A stretch of 64,000 nucleotides of DNA from Io17-Chloro-G2 sp963663135 (GTDB lineage: Bacteria; Chloroflexota; Dehalococcoidia; Lucifugimonadales; UBA3495): contig CAXXRM010000005.1 in NCBI GenBank assembly GCA_963663135.2, positions 434,001 through 498,000 of the forward strand. The letters run 5' to 3'. A model generated the notes under the pieces. It was given only the letters and a program-made list of their open reading frames with translations, had not been told where the DNA came from and did no database searches. The position numbers and the translations under genes were made by a program. Each line of letters begins with the position of its first letter. Within the stretch, counting starts at the first letter, position 1. This document shows positions 50,208 through 59,473 of this stretch, one piece after another.

Positions 50208-52229
50208 TTATGCCGGTTCCAGCAGCAGATTGCGGAAGGGGTCCACAGTGGCCACCCACTGGGGCGGCACCACTATGGTTGTGTCCATTTGGAGCACCAG
50301 GGCGGGCCCCGGGAATTGGTGGCCGCTGCGAAATTCGCCGCGCTGGTACAGGTCGGTGGGCAACTCGCCCTGGGCGAAAACGACGTGGGTCCGGCCGGCG
50401 CGGGCTTGAGCCGGGTCGGACGGCCCCGCCGGTTCCGCCGCCGGGTCCGGTTTGTCCACCTTCAACTCCAACTTCAAGCGTAAATTGACCACTTCCACCG
50501 GTTGGTTCTTGTCGGCGTAACCGAAGCGCTGCAGGTGGGCGCGGTAGAAGCTGTCTGCGATTCTCCGCCGCAGGGCCTGGCCCTGGTCGTTGGACCGATT
50601 GATTCCGGGATAATCGACGGTTAGCTCAAAAGACTGGCCCAAGTAGCGAACGTCCATAAAACGGCGGGCTGTCATTCGTTCTACCGGCAGGTCCTCAGAT
50701 TCCAACTCACGGCGGGCCAATCCCTCCAACCCAAGGAACTCTTCATCCATCCGGAGACGGTTCAAGTCCTCGCCCCGGAGCATCACCGTGCGGGAGTAGT
50801 CTTTCACCACGTCGGCGATGGCCACACCCAATGCAGACAGGATGCCCGGTCGTCCCGGCACCAGCACTCGTGGGATCCCCAGCTCTTGGGCCAGTTCGCA
50901 GCAGTGCATCGGCCCGGCGCCGCCGAAGGGCACCAGGGTGAACCGCCGCGGATCATAACCCCTCTCCAGGGAGATGGCTCGAATCGCCCGCTCCATGTTG
51001 GAGTTGACCACGCGGATTATGCCGAGGGCCGTTTCTCGGGGTGCGGCGCCTATTTGGGAAGCCAACTCGGCCATCAAGCCTTCTGCCCGGCCCTTGTCCA
51101 GCTCCAAGCGGCCTCCGAGGAATTGCTCCGGGAGCAGGCGCCCCAGAACCAGGTTGGCATCGGTTACGGTCAATTGGTCGCCCACGCCGTAGCACGCCGG
51201 GCCGGGCGCGGCCCCGGCGGATTGAGGACCCACAGCCAGAGCGCCGCCGCTGTCCACCCGGGCGATGGAGCCGCCGCCGGCCCCCACGGTGTGAATGTCG
51301 ATCATGGGTACGCTGACGGGGTATCCGCCCACGCCCTGTCCGGTCGTGGACTTGATCTCACCGGGACACAAACAAACGTCGGTGGAAGTGCCGCCCATGT
51401 CCAGGGTGATGATGTCGGGGTATCCAGCCTGCGTCCCGGTGTGAAACGCGCCCACCACACCGCCCGCAGGGCCGCTGAGAATTGTGCGCACCGGCTGCTC
51501 CGACGCCAAACGGGACGTAATACTGCCTCCGGATGACTGCATGATGCGCAGCCCGCGGCCACCACGTCCTAAAGATTTTTCAAGTCCACTGAGGTACTGG
51601 GACATCAGCTTTCCGACGTAGGAATTTACTACCACGGTGCTGGTGCGCTCGTATTCTCGGAACTCGGGCAGCACCCTGCTGGAAATGGATATGAAGGGTT
51701 GCCCCGGCAGCTTTTGCAGGGCTTCCAGCACCATTTCTTCGTGGACGGGGTTCAGAAAGGAAAACAGGAACGACACGGCCACGGAATCGACTTGGGCCTG
51801 CTCGATCAGCGCCGCCAGGGTATCAACCGACTGGGATGTCAGGTCATCTATGATCGTCCCGGTGTGGTCGACCCGCTCGGCGACTCCGAACCTTAACTCC
51901 CAGGGAGCAAGGGCGGGTGGCCGTTCCAGGTTGAGGTTGTATAGCTCTGACCGGGCCTGCCGGCCAATTTCCAGGACGTCTTCGAACCCCAAGGTGGTGA
52001 CCAGGGCGGTGCGGCTGCCCTTACCTTCCAACAAGGCGTTGGTGGCTACCGTGGAGCCGTGAACGAAGTCTGCCTCGCTGACTCCAATGTCGGCTATGCC
52101 CTGGAGAATTCCCCTAGTTGGATCGTCAGGCGTTGACGGCAGTTTGTGGACGGTAAGTTCACCGTCCTCCAACAGAGCGATGTCCGTAAAGGTGCCGCCT
52201 ACGTCAATGCCGACGATTTTATTAGGCAT
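50208..52229 (-). CDS. hyuA: Hydantoinase A / oxoprolinase-type subunit
   Basis: A 673-residue HyuA-type ATPase subunit with an actin-like fold: IVGIDVGGTFTDIALLE is the phosphate-1 loop, VHGSTVATNALLEGKG and GFEDVLEIGRQ follow, and PDIITLDMGGTSTDVCL and FGGAGPMHCCELA are further family motifs. It works with the HyuB encoded downstream. ATG 52229 lies 3 bp after the macrodomain gene's stop, so the genes are coupled. It is most similar in layout to N-methylhydantoinase and 5-oxoprolinase subunits; the true substrate is open. Confidence 0.92.
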   Translation of the reverse strand: MPNKIVGIDVGGTFTDIALLEDGELTVHKLPSTPDDPTRGILQGIADIGVSEADFVHGSTVATNALLEGKGSRTALVTTLGFEDVLEIGRQARSELYNLNLERPPALAPWELRFGVAERVDHTGTIIDDLTSQSVDTLAALIEQAQVDSVAVSFLFSFLNPVHEEMVLEALQKLPGQPFISISSRVLPEFREYERTSTVVVNSYVGKLMSQYLSGLEKSLGRGGRGLRIMQSSGGSITSRLASEQPVRTILSGPAGGVVGAFHTGTQAGYPDIITLDMGGTSTDVCLCPGEIKSTTGQGVGGYPVSVPMIDIHTVGAGGGSIARVDSGGALAVGPQSAGAAPGPACYGVGDQLTVTDANLVLGRLLPEQFLGGRLELDKGRAEGLMAELASQIGAAPRETALGIIRVVNSNMERAIRAISLERGYDPRRFTLVPFGGAGPMHCCELAQELGIPRVLVPGRPGILSALGVAIADVVKDYSRTVMLRGEDLNRLRMDEEFLGLEGLARRELESEDLPVERMTARRFMDVRYLGQSFELTVDYPGINRSNDQGQALRRRIADSFYRAHLQRFGYADKNQPVEVVNLRLKLELKVDKPDPAAEPAGPSDPAQARAGRTHVVFAQGELPTDLYQRGEFRSGHQFPGPALVLQMDTTIVVPPQWVATVDPFRNLLLEPA

Positions 52230-52232
52230 TGT

Positions 52233-52769
52233 TTAGGCGGACTCGGTGGAGGTCGAGAACGCTTCTTGCAGCGCTCTGGAATAAGCCTGGTAAGCCCTAT
52301 CGTTGAAGCACACTAAAATGACCAGTTCCAGGTTGACCTCTCTCTGTTGGTAAGCCATAACCTGGGTTACGGCGATCTGCGCTGCCTGCGCCATTGGGAA
52401 TCCATAAACCCCGGCGCTGATAGCAGGAAACGCGATTGTCTTAACGTGGCGCCGTTCGGCGAGTTCCAAGCTGCGCAGGTAACACCGGGCGAGCAATTCT
52501 TCTTCGCCGTGGCCGCCGCCGCGCCATACCGGTCCCACCGTGTGGATTACCCAACGGGCTTTCAGGTTGTAACCATTGGTTATCTTCGCGTCGCCGGTTT
52601 CACAGCCTCCCAGGCCGCGGCACTCCGCCAGTAGTTGGGGGCCTGCGGCACGGTGAATTGCCCCGTCGACACCGCCGCCGCCCAGCAGGGAGTTGTTGGC
52701 GGCGTTTACGATGGCGTCCACGTCAAGCAGAGTGATGTCTTCTCTGACCAGGGAAATGAGGTCGTTCAT
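52233..52769 (-). CDS. Macrodomain protein (O-acetyl-ADP-ribose deacetylase type)
   Basis: A 178-residue single macrodomain. DAIVNAANNSLLGGGGVDGAIHRAAG contains the ADP-ribose-binding Asn and Gly loop of the MacroD class, and FPAISAGVYGFP is the second loop. Such enzymes remove ADP-ribose or acetyl groups from O-acetyl-ADP-ribose. The start is ATG 52769; TTG 52781 is the alternative. It lies between alaX and hyuA in one operon, an association whose meaning is unclear. Confidence 0.9.
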   Translation of the reverse strand: MNDLISLVREDITLLDVDAIVNAANNSLLGGGGVDGAIHRAAGPQLLAECRGLGGCETGDAKITNGYNLKARWVIHTVGPVWRGGGHGEEELLARCYLRSLELAERRHVKTIAFPAISAGVYGFPMAQAAQIAVTQVMAYQQREVNLELVILVCFNDRAYQAYSRALQEAFSTSTESA

Positions 52770-52791
52770 TCGGAAATCCAACGGCGGAGGC

Positions 52792-53523
52792 TCAGGAGTC
52801 CGCCAAAGCGATGCGCAAACGCTTGTTTATGCGGCCTTTGCTCTCGTGGCCGACCACCCGGATCGGACCGACCTCCTGGGTGTTGGCCACGTGGGTCCCT
52901 CCGTCGGCTTGGAGGTCAAGGCCCGTGATGTCGATAGTCCTCACTTCCTGGATGTTGGCCGGCAACAGATTGATTTTGGTCCTTATGAGGTCGGGAGTCC
53001 CTTCGGCCTGCTCGCGGCTGATTACCGCGGCCAGCACATCACGGGCTGCAGCAACCTCAAGATTGATCTTTTCCTCAATCTCTTCGGCAAACCGGGCGCT
53101 CATTTGCTCCAGTTCAAAATCCATCCGGGCTTCACCGGGGCGCATGTCGCCGCCGGTAACCTGCGCCCCGTAGTCGCGCCAGACCACGCCGCACAGGATG
53201 TGCAACGCCGTGTGGGTACGCATCAAGGAGTAACGGTGGTCCCAATCGATGCGCCCTGTTAACCGGGAGCCGATTTGAGGCAGTTCGCCCCGTTCGGATT
53301 CGATTTTGTGGACGACGTTTCCCTGGGACCTGCCCATGCCGGTTACCCGGTAGACCTTCGCCTCCCCGGAGGTTTCGGCCAACTCCCCGGTGTCCGGAGG
53401 CTGACCGCCGCCGCCCGTGTAGAACCCGGTGCGGTCCAACACAACGCCGTTTTCATCCACGCTTTGGACGGTGGCTTGAAATTCCTTGAGATAGCTGTCC
53501 TGGTGAAACAGCAGTTCGGTCAT
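52792..53523 (-). CDS. Alanyl-tRNA editing protein AlaX-type
   Basis: A 243-residue free-standing editing domain related to alanyl-tRNA synthetase. The GFYTGGGGQPPDTG loop, the zinc pair His104/His108 (HTALH) and DLQADGGTHVANTQEVGP are visible. The usual CGGTH zinc motif has Asp207 in place of Cys, a variant seen in some AlaX proteins. It would remove serine or glycine from misacylated tRNA-Ala. It is the first gene of the five-gene operon, behind a good promoter. Confidence 0.88.
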   Translation of the reverse strand: MTELLFHQDSYLKEFQATVQSVDENGVVLDRTGFYTGGGGQPPDTGELAETSGEAKVYRVTGMGRSQGNVVHKIESERGELPQIGSRLTGRIDWDHRYSLMRTHTALHILCGVVWRDYGAQVTGGDMRPGEARMDFELEQMSARFAEEIEEKINLEVAAARDVLAAVISREQAEGTPDLIRTKINLLPANIQEVRTIDITGLDLQADGGTHVANTQEVGPIRVVGHESKGRINKRLRIALADS

Positions 53524-53591
53524 TGTATTTTTGTCTCAAATGTCCGATAAGCGTCCCGGCGGCCAAAGCGGCAACCGAAGATCTCGCCCGC

Positions 53592-53619
53592 ATTATAGCA
53601 AACTCCCGGTTGCGGTCAG
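53592..53619 (-). promoter_or_regulatory. Promoter of the alaX-hyu operon
   Basis: On the minus strand CTGACC (53614-53619), a 16-bp spacer and a perfect TATAAT (53592-53597), about 70 bp before the alaX ATG. Confidence 0.65.
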
Positions 53620-53880
53620 TTACTTTGGCCTAGCCGCGCGGGGGCGCCGTGAACCGGGACGCAAAATCTGCTGCCGGTGAAAGCCTCTGAAGGATGCTGC
53701 CACTTCTGTATCCCCCGTGAAGCTCGAATTCTACCGGGGTATTTCCCCAACCCGATCCTCGGCTATCCCAAGGGGATGCTCTTTCGGTGGGTTGGCTGAG
53801 GCATGGGGTGCAGGAGTGATTTTTCAGATGCTGTGGCTGGCGTTTCAAATGCGGCTGCTGTGAATCACGCGGGCTCTGCG

Positions 53881-53909
53881 TTGTTTTTAGCGGGATGGGG
53901 TGACATAAT
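53881..53909 (+). promoter_or_regulatory. dnaN promoter
   Basis: TTGTTT (53881-53886), a 17-bp spacer and CATAAT (53904-53909). The leader to ATG 53993 would be about 78 nt. No DnaA boxes were seen in the 53524-53992 gap. Confidence 0.55.
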
Positions 53910-53992
53910 GTGGTATGCTTCCAACTGCCCGTACACCAAGGGAAAGGCAAGCTGGCGATTCGACTTCAATAATTCACACCGGGGACCGGAAA

Positions 53993-55141
53993 ATGCGACT
54001 ATCGTGTTTGCAAGAGAACCTGAGCCGGGGGTTAGCGACGGTGGGACGGGCGGTGGCTACCAGGGCGACGCTGCCGGTAACCCAAAATGTGCTGCTCAGC
54101 ATCGACCAATCGATGTTGAGGCTGTCGGCTACAAATCTTGAAATCGCCATGACCACCTGGATCGGCGCCATGGTGGAAGATGAAGGGTCCATCACTGTCC
54201 CGGCGCGACTCCTGGGAGAGTTCATCAATTCCCTGCCACCGGAGCGGGTCGACCTGGACATTGAGCCAAATTCCAAGGTCCTGAAGGTCACCTGCGGCCG
54301 GGCCCACGCTAACATTCACGGGACCGACGCTTCTGAGTTCCCCCCGGTTCCAACCGTAGAAGAGGAGTTGGCGGCCCAGATAGACCCGCAGATTCTGAAG
54401 ACCGCAATCACCCGTGTGGCTTTTGCCGCAGCCACCGAGGAATCCCGGCCTGTGCTGACCGGCGTGGAGATGAAGCTGGACGGTGACCGGTTCGTCATGG
54501 CGGCCGCCGACGGTTTCCGGCTGGCGGTGCACAATGGAACTCTGCTCCGTGGCGTGGACACAGAGACCACGGTGATCGTGCCTTCACGTACTCTTAACGA
54601 GCTGAGCAGATTGCTGGGTGACCACGAGGAGCCCGTCGAGATGATGATGGCGCCTTCCAATCGCCAAGCCATGTTCAGGGTCCGTGGGGCCGAGACCGTG
54701 GAGATAGTGTCTCAACTGCTTCAGGGCACTTTCCCGAACTACGAGCAGTTGATTCCCAAGAGCTTTGAAACTCGGGCAGTATTCGATTTGCCCCCACTGT
54801 TGCGGGCAGCCCGCACCGCGGCAATTTTCGCCCGCGATGGCAGCAACATCATCCGCTTGGAGATGCAACATGGCGACAACGGGGACGCTCCGGGCAAGGT
54901 GACTATTTCCGCCCGGTCCGAGGAAGTGGGGGACAACCAAGACGAAGTTGACGCCCAGGAATTGGAGGGCGACGGCGGGAAAATCGCTTTCAACAGCAAG
55001 TATCTTCTGGACGTGCTAGGCGTGTTGGAACGGGGCAAAGTAGCCTTGGAAACCAGCACTTCATCCAGCCCGGGGGTCTTCAGGCCGATTGACTGCGAGG
55101 ACTACGTTCACGTGGTAATGCCGATGTTTGTCCAATGGTAG
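53993..55141 (+). CDS. dnaN: DNA polymerase III sliding clamp (beta subunit)
   Basis: A 382-residue sliding clamp. MRLSCLQENLSRGLATVGRAV starts domain 1; the LLGEFINSLPPERVDL segment, FPPVPTVEEE, the FAAATEESRPVLTGV start of domain 2, and FPNYEQLIP are typical, and the C-terminus ends VMPM. The frame is open to 53915, but ATG 53993 matches the family start. It is not next to dnaA, recF or gyrB, so this is either a separate dnaN locus or a second clamp gene. Confidence 0.93.
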   Translation: MRLSCLQENLSRGLATVGRAVATRATLPVTQNVLLSIDQSMLRLSATNLEIAMTTWIGAMVEDEGSITVPARLLGEFINSLPPERVDLDIEPNSKVLKVTCGRAHANIHGTDASEFPPVPTVEEELAAQIDPQILKTAITRVAFAAATEESRPVLTGVEMKLDGDRFVMAAADGFRLAVHNGTLLRGVDTETTVIVPSRTLNELSRLLGDHEEPVEMMMAPSNRQAMFRVRGAETVEIVSQLLQGTFPNYEQLIPKSFETRAVFDLPPLLRAARTAAIFARDGSNIIRLEMQHGDNGDAPGKVTISARSEEVGDNQDEVDAQELEGDGGKIAFNSKYLLDVLGVLERGKVALETSTSSSPGVFRPIDCEDYVHVVMPMFVQW

Positions 55142-55264
55142 CGATGGCCGAGCGACGGGTCTTTTGCCAGCGATGGGTCTGAACTAACCAGAGGCCAACC
55201 CGTAGACGACAAATCCCAAGACCACGGTTGATGTGCGGCTTAGCGCCTTGGCTGTGGTGCTGGT

Positions 55265-56800
55265 TTATCCCCCAGGTGCCGTTGGAAAAACCAGGGACTT
55301 CACGGTGACGGGGACAATGTCCGATATGCCCATCGGGCGGCCAATGTCAACGAAGTCCAAATCCCCGACGTCAATTCCATCGACTACCACCACGTCCTCT
55401 TTGACGTGCAACTCGTCCTTCAGTATTCCGCCCAAAGACTTGGCCACGTCCATATCCACGACTATAAACACCGGGGCGCTTACTGAGTCGGCACCGTTGA
55501 TCAGTGACGAAACAGCGTCAGCCATACGCCGTAAGGACGCGTAATTTGGGGTTTCATCGATGGATAACGCCAGTGCCAGGCCTGGGCCGAACCCATTCAG
55601 GTCAAACTTCTGCAAGGCGGTTTGCAAGGACTGTTCCATTGACGTCCCGTCCGAACCGGCGGGTTCTCTGAACGGGCGCACTACCTTGAGGCCGAATACC
55701 GGTAGGGAATCCACGCCCGAAAGGTGACTCGTGCTGCCGCTGGCCTGAATGGTGTATTCGCCGGCGCCGATGACCGTGGCCCGGATGCCGTTGACCGTTT
55801 CCTGCAACACCTTGTCCTCAAATACTCCGGCCAGTTCCCGGCGGAGGCTCCTTCCCAAGTGTGCCCCAAGGTCGCCGAAAGTGGAGGCCTCGTGGCCGTA
55901 GATGTACTCGGATACCCCTCCGGAAAACATCAAAAAGTCGACGTCTGAGGGGCCGCTATAGTCCCGCAATTGATCGGTGAGCATCAGGTCCCGGGCCAGT
56001 TGGGACATAGGTCTCCCGCCCACGGCTTCCATCAATAACCTCGCCATCAATGCGGCCACGGCGTCTTTTTGGTCGTCGTCGATTTGCTGGCCCAGTGAAA
56101 TGGAATAACCCAACGACTCCAGCATGGTCTTACCCGGCTCTTCCAGGCGGGTAACCAAGTTGGATTCATCAAAGGCAATCAGGCGGGCGCCCACCTCTAT
56201 GGCGCCCGTATTCACGACCACACCGCCCTTAACCAGGGACAGCTTCGTGGTGCCGCCGCCAACGTCGACGTTCAAAACGGTCGCGCCCCGGTCCTGTGAG
56301 AGGGCAACCGCGCCGCAACCGTGGGCGGCCAGGAGGGCTTCATGGTTGGGGCCGGCCGACGCGCAAATGAACTTGCCGGCTTCCTTGGCGAACAACTCGG
56401 AGATAGGCTGCGCGTTTTCCTTCTTCAGGGCTTCGCCGGTGATGACCACCGCGCCGGTATCGATTGTTTCAGGGGTCAATCCGGCTTGCCTATAAGCTTG
56501 CTGCACGAATTCCTGGATTTTATCGACGTCGATCAGTACGCCGGAGAGGTAGGGTGTAAGCATAATCGGAGACCGGTAAATGACCTGACGCTCGGCCACT
56601 GTGAAGTTGCTGGAAAAAGCCGAACCCTCGCGCCTCAAAATCAAGCGGGAGAATATCAAGTGGGTCGTCGATGAGCCGATGTCGATGCCCACGCTGTTGA
56701 TGGTGAGCTTCTCCAAACCCTCGATTTCTTCGGAGGTTGAGTCCATGGAATCCGAGTCCTCGCCGTGGTAGTGAAACTCATCGTCATCGTCGTGGTCCAT
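55265..56800 (-). CDS. eutA: EutA-like reactivating factor of ethanolamine ammonia-lyase
   Basis: A 511-residue actin-fold ATPase homologous to EutA, which reactivates B12-dependent ethanolamine ammonia-lyase. The acidic, His-containing N-terminus (DHDDDDEFHYHGEDSD) is followed by SVGIDIGSSTTHLIFSRL, VITGEALKKENA, LNVDVGGGTTKLSLV and FSGGVSEYIYG. No eutB, eutC or other eut gene is in the window, so the partner is elsewhere or the protein serves another cobalamin enzyme. ATG 56800 follows GAGGTGAT. It converges with dnaN. Confidence 0.88.
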   Translation of the reverse strand: MDHDDDDEFHYHGEDSDSMDSTSEEIEGLEKLTINSVGIDIGSSTTHLIFSRLILRREGSAFSSNFTVAERQVIYRSPIMLTPYLSGVLIDVDKIQEFVQQAYRQAGLTPETIDTGAVVITGEALKKENAQPISELFAKEAGKFICASAGPNHEALLAAHGCGAVALSQDRGATVLNVDVGGGTTKLSLVKGGVVVNTGAIEVGARLIAFDESNLVTRLEEPGKTMLESLGYSISLGQQIDDDQKDAVAALMARLLMEAVGGRPMSQLARDLMLTDQLRDYSGPSDVDFLMFSGGVSEYIYGHEASTFGDLGAHLGRSLRRELAGVFEDKVLQETVNGIRATVIGAGEYTIQASGSTSHLSGVDSLPVFGLKVVRPFREPAGSDGTSMEQSLQTALQKFDLNGFGPGLALALSIDETPNYASLRRMADAVSSLINGADSVSAPVFIVVDMDVAKSLGGILKDELHVKEDVVVVDGIDVGDLDFVDIGRPMGISDIVPVTVKSLVFPTAPGG

Positions 56801-56860
56801 CGAAAGCCATCACCTCAAGGAAAATCGTTGGCGCGTGCGTGGCAGGTCTAACGGTTTTTC

Positions 56861-56889
56861 AAGATACGCGCTGCTGATGCCCTTGTCAA
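56861..56889 (-). promoter_or_regulatory. eutA promoter
   Basis: On the minus strand TTGACA (56884-56889, consensus), a 17-bp spacer and TATCTT (56861-56866), about 60 bp before the ATG at 56800. The rest of the 56801-57117 gap shows only a GGCCGG/CCGGCC stem near 57080-57096. Confidence 0.7.
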
Positions 56890-57117
56890 ATACGGGGCGA
56901 ACCCGGGCAAGGGCTGGAAGACCGCGGTCCGGCCGGTCTTGGCACAGGGAATGGAGTGGAGCTAGGAAGCAGGCGCGGTAGGGACGTAAAAGATATATAC
57001 TTGGGACTCCCAAAGTTGAGCCTGTTTCATGGGCTGGGGTCCGGTGGTCCACCCAGGGCCGCCGTCGGACTCGGCAGCAGGCCGGCGTAACCGGCCCGGC
57101 TACTGCAGGAGATGGGA

Positions 57118-58386
57118 ATGTCCAGGGTGGAAACCCCCGCTCGCACTATTCCCCGCAGCCCCCGGCGCTTCAACACTTTTTCGTCGCTGAAGCACCGGGA
57201 TTTCTTTCTGCTTTGGGTCAGCAACCTGTGCCACGCCTGCGCCAACTGGTTTCAGCAAATCACCATACCCTGGGTTGTCTGGGAAATTTCGGGCTCCCCC
57301 CTATTGGTGGGCGTATCGGCCGGGATGCGATCGCTCCCCTTCCTGTTCGTCGGCCCGTTGGCCGGCGTCTTCGCCGACCGGGTCGACCGGCGGAAGATGG
57401 TGGTGGTGGTGCAACTCGTTCTGTCGATGGTGGTGCTGGCGTTTGCCTTAGGGGTTCACCGCGGGTTTGTAACCGGAGACTTGGGTGTGGCCATCGCTCT
57501 GGTCTTTACCGCTATCGCCGGGTTGTTGAATTCACTTATTCAACCGGTCCGGCAGGCCATGATAGCCAATACGGTGCCGCGCGATGAACTGTGGAACGCT
57601 ATCGCCCTGAACTCCGTTGGCGGGAACATTGCGCGGGTTATCGGGCCCGGCGTTGGCGGTGTGCTCATCGCCTGGCTAGGTCCTGCGGTGAACTTCTTCA
57701 TCGAAGGCGTGTTTCATCTGCTGATGGTGGCGGCTGTGGTCAAAATAGGTCTGCCATATCGAGAGGAAATCACGGCGGTCCGAGCGTCGGTATTTGCCAA
57801 CCTCAAGCAGGGGTTCACTTACGTGGTGACGCAGCAGCGGGTCCTGCATCTGCTTCTGGTCGTCTGCATCTCGGATCTGTTCATAGCGCCCATCGTCCAT
57901 CTCATGCCGGTCATTGCCGACGACGTACTGGGACACGGTTCCAAGGTGTTGGGATTCCTGCTGCTTTCAATGGGAATGGGCGGCATCATTGGCACGTTCA
58001 CTTTCGCCACACTCGGAGGTGCCATGCGAAAGGGGTCATTCGGCTTCGTGGCGTTGATCCTGCTCACCTTGTCCGCCGTTACCCTGGGAGTCTCGACGTG
58101 GCTGTGGGTTTCGATGGTCGCCATGTTCGGCATGGGATTCTTCCGGCTTACATTCAAAATCAACAACAACACCCATGTTCAAACCACTATCCCCGACACG
58201 TTGCGTGGTCGGGTCATGTCGATCTACCACCTGGACCACGGGTTGACGCCCTTGGCAAGCATGGGCATCGGGTTGATGGCCGAGTTTTGGGACGTGAACC
58301 TGGTGATAGTGCTGGTGGGGTCGGCTGGCCTGGCCCTGGCTATCTGGGCCTTCGCAGCTTTTTCCGACGTGAGGCGGTTGGAGTAG
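57118..58386 (+). CDS. MFS transporter (MFS_3 / EntS-like)
   Basis: A 422-residue transporter with about 12 helices. FSSLKHRDFFLLWVSNLCHACANWFQQI and GPLAGVFADRVDRRKMVV (loop 2-3 motif) place it in the MFS_3 group with EntS-type exporters. IPDTLRGRVMSIYHLDHGLTP near the C-terminal helices is also typical. The start is ATG 57118 with CAGGAG at good spacing; ATG 57112 lies too close to it. The substrate is unknown. It converges with the ABC importer genes. Confidence 0.87.
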   Translation: MSRVETPARTIPRSPRRFNTFSSLKHRDFFLLWVSNLCHACANWFQQITIPWVVWEISGSPLLVGVSAGMRSLPFLFVGPLAGVFADRVDRRKMVVVVQLVLSMVVLAFALGVHRGFVTGDLGVAIALVFTAIAGLLNSLIQPVRQAMIANTVPRDELWNAIALNSVGGNIARVIGPGVGGVLIAWLGPAVNFFIEGVFHLLMVAAVVKIGLPYREEITAVRASVFANLKQGFTYVVTQQRVLHLLLVVCISDLFIAPIVHLMPVIADDVLGHGSKVLGFLLLSMGMGGIIGTFTFATLGGAMRKGSFGFVALILLTLSAVTLGVSTWLWVSMVAMFGMGFFRLTFKINNNTHVQTTIPDTLRGRVMSIYHLDHGLTPLASMGIGLMAEFWDVNLVIVLVGSAGLALAIWAFAAFSDVRRLE

Positions 58387-58477
58387 TCGCCGCGTTTAGA
58401 CGCCGTGGGGGAGGATGTGGTTCTGCCGGCGCGGCAACTCTTGATTCAACCGGGTTGTACCGGTAGCCGGGAAACCG

Positions 58478-59473
58478 CTAGTACAGGTGGCAGGCCACCT
58501 TGTGTCTCGTGCTAAGCTCCCGCAGCTCCGGCGTTTCCTCGGTGCACCGGTCCATGGCAAACGGACAGCGGGGGTTGAAGGCGCATCCGCTCGGCGGGTC
58601 CAATGGGGAGGGCACCTCTCCAGAGATAACCATTTCTTCGCGCTGACGGTCCGGGTGGGAAGGCAATGAGGCGGTGATTAGGGCCTTGGTGTAAGGGTGT
58701 TGAGTATTGGTAAAAAGCTCCTGGGTCGGGGCCTCTTCGACTATCTTCCCCAAATACATTACCGCCACGTTGTGGCTCATGTACCGCACGGTGGCCAGGT
58801 TATGAGCAATCAATAGGTAGCTCAGGCCGTACCGCTCCTGGAGGCCGCGCAGCAGGTTCATGATCTGCGCCCGGATAGACACGTCCAAAGCCGAAACCGG
58901 CTCGTCCAGCACTATCACCTGGGGACGCAGGGACAGGGCCCGGGCGATGGCGATTCGCTGGCGCTGCCCGCCGCTGAACTCATGCGGATAATAATTGGCC
59001 TGGAACGAGTGGAGACCCACATCCTGCAACAACGATTCCAGTTGTTCCTTGGTCTCGCCTTTGGAAAGCCGTTGGTTGGTCAGCAAGGGCTCCATGATGA
59101 TTTGGCCAACCTTCAGCCTGGGGTTCAGGGAGCTCCACGGGTCTTGAAAAACGGCTTGCACTGAGGAGCGGTATTCCTTGTAGTCAGCGGGGGTGAACTC
59201 TGCCATGTCGCCCCCTTTGAACTTGATCTTGCCGGTGGTGGGACTTTCCACCAGCAGGATCATCCGAGCGGTGGTGGTCTTGCCGCAGCCTGACTCCCCA
59301 ACCAGGCTGAGGGTCTCCCCCCTGCGAATCTGGAACGATACGCCGTCAACGGCTTTGACCGTTCCCACGGTTTTTCTCAGAAGGATGCCTCGGGTCACCG
59401 GGAAGTGCTTCTGGCAGTCCTCTACCTCGATAATAGTATCTGTGACGGCCGGCGCCCGCGTGTCTAACGTCAT
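58478..59473 (-). CDS. Peptide-type ABC transporter ATP-binding protein (DppF/OppF-like)
   Basis: A 331-residue ATPase. Walker A GESGCGKTT, signature EFSGGQRQRIAIARAL, Walker B VIVLDEPVSALD and the C-terminal CAFNPRCPFAMDRC cysteine cluster of the oligopeptide group are present. ATG 59473 overlaps the stop of the upstream ATPase gene as ATGA; the 36 codons open further upstream are spurious. It is the last gene of a five-gene importer operon. Confidence 0.92.
   Translation of the reverse strand: MTLDTRAPAVTDTIIEVEDCQKHFPVTRGILLRKTVGTVKAVDGVSFQIRRGETLSLVGESGCGKTTTARMILLVESPTTGKIKFKGGDMAEFTPADYKEYRSSVQAVFQDPWSSLNPRLKVGQIIMEPLLTNQRLSKGETKEQLESLLQDVGLHSFQANYYPHEFSGGQRQRIAIARALSLRPQVIVLDEPVSALDVSIRAQIMNLLRGLQERYGLSYLLIAHNLATVRYMSHNVAVMYLGKIVEEAPTQELFTNTQHPYTKALITASLPSHPDRQREEMVISGEVPSPLDPPSGCAFNPRCPFAMDRCTEETPELRELSTRHKVACHLY

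Noticed and set aside
53524..53992. Replication origin next to dnaN
   Set aside because: No cluster of TTATCCACA-type DnaA boxes and no dnaA, recF or gyrB beside it.
57591..58466. Plus-strand open frame of 291 codons overlapping the MFS gene
   Set aside because: A shifted frame of the transporter, without hydrophobic pattern or start signal.
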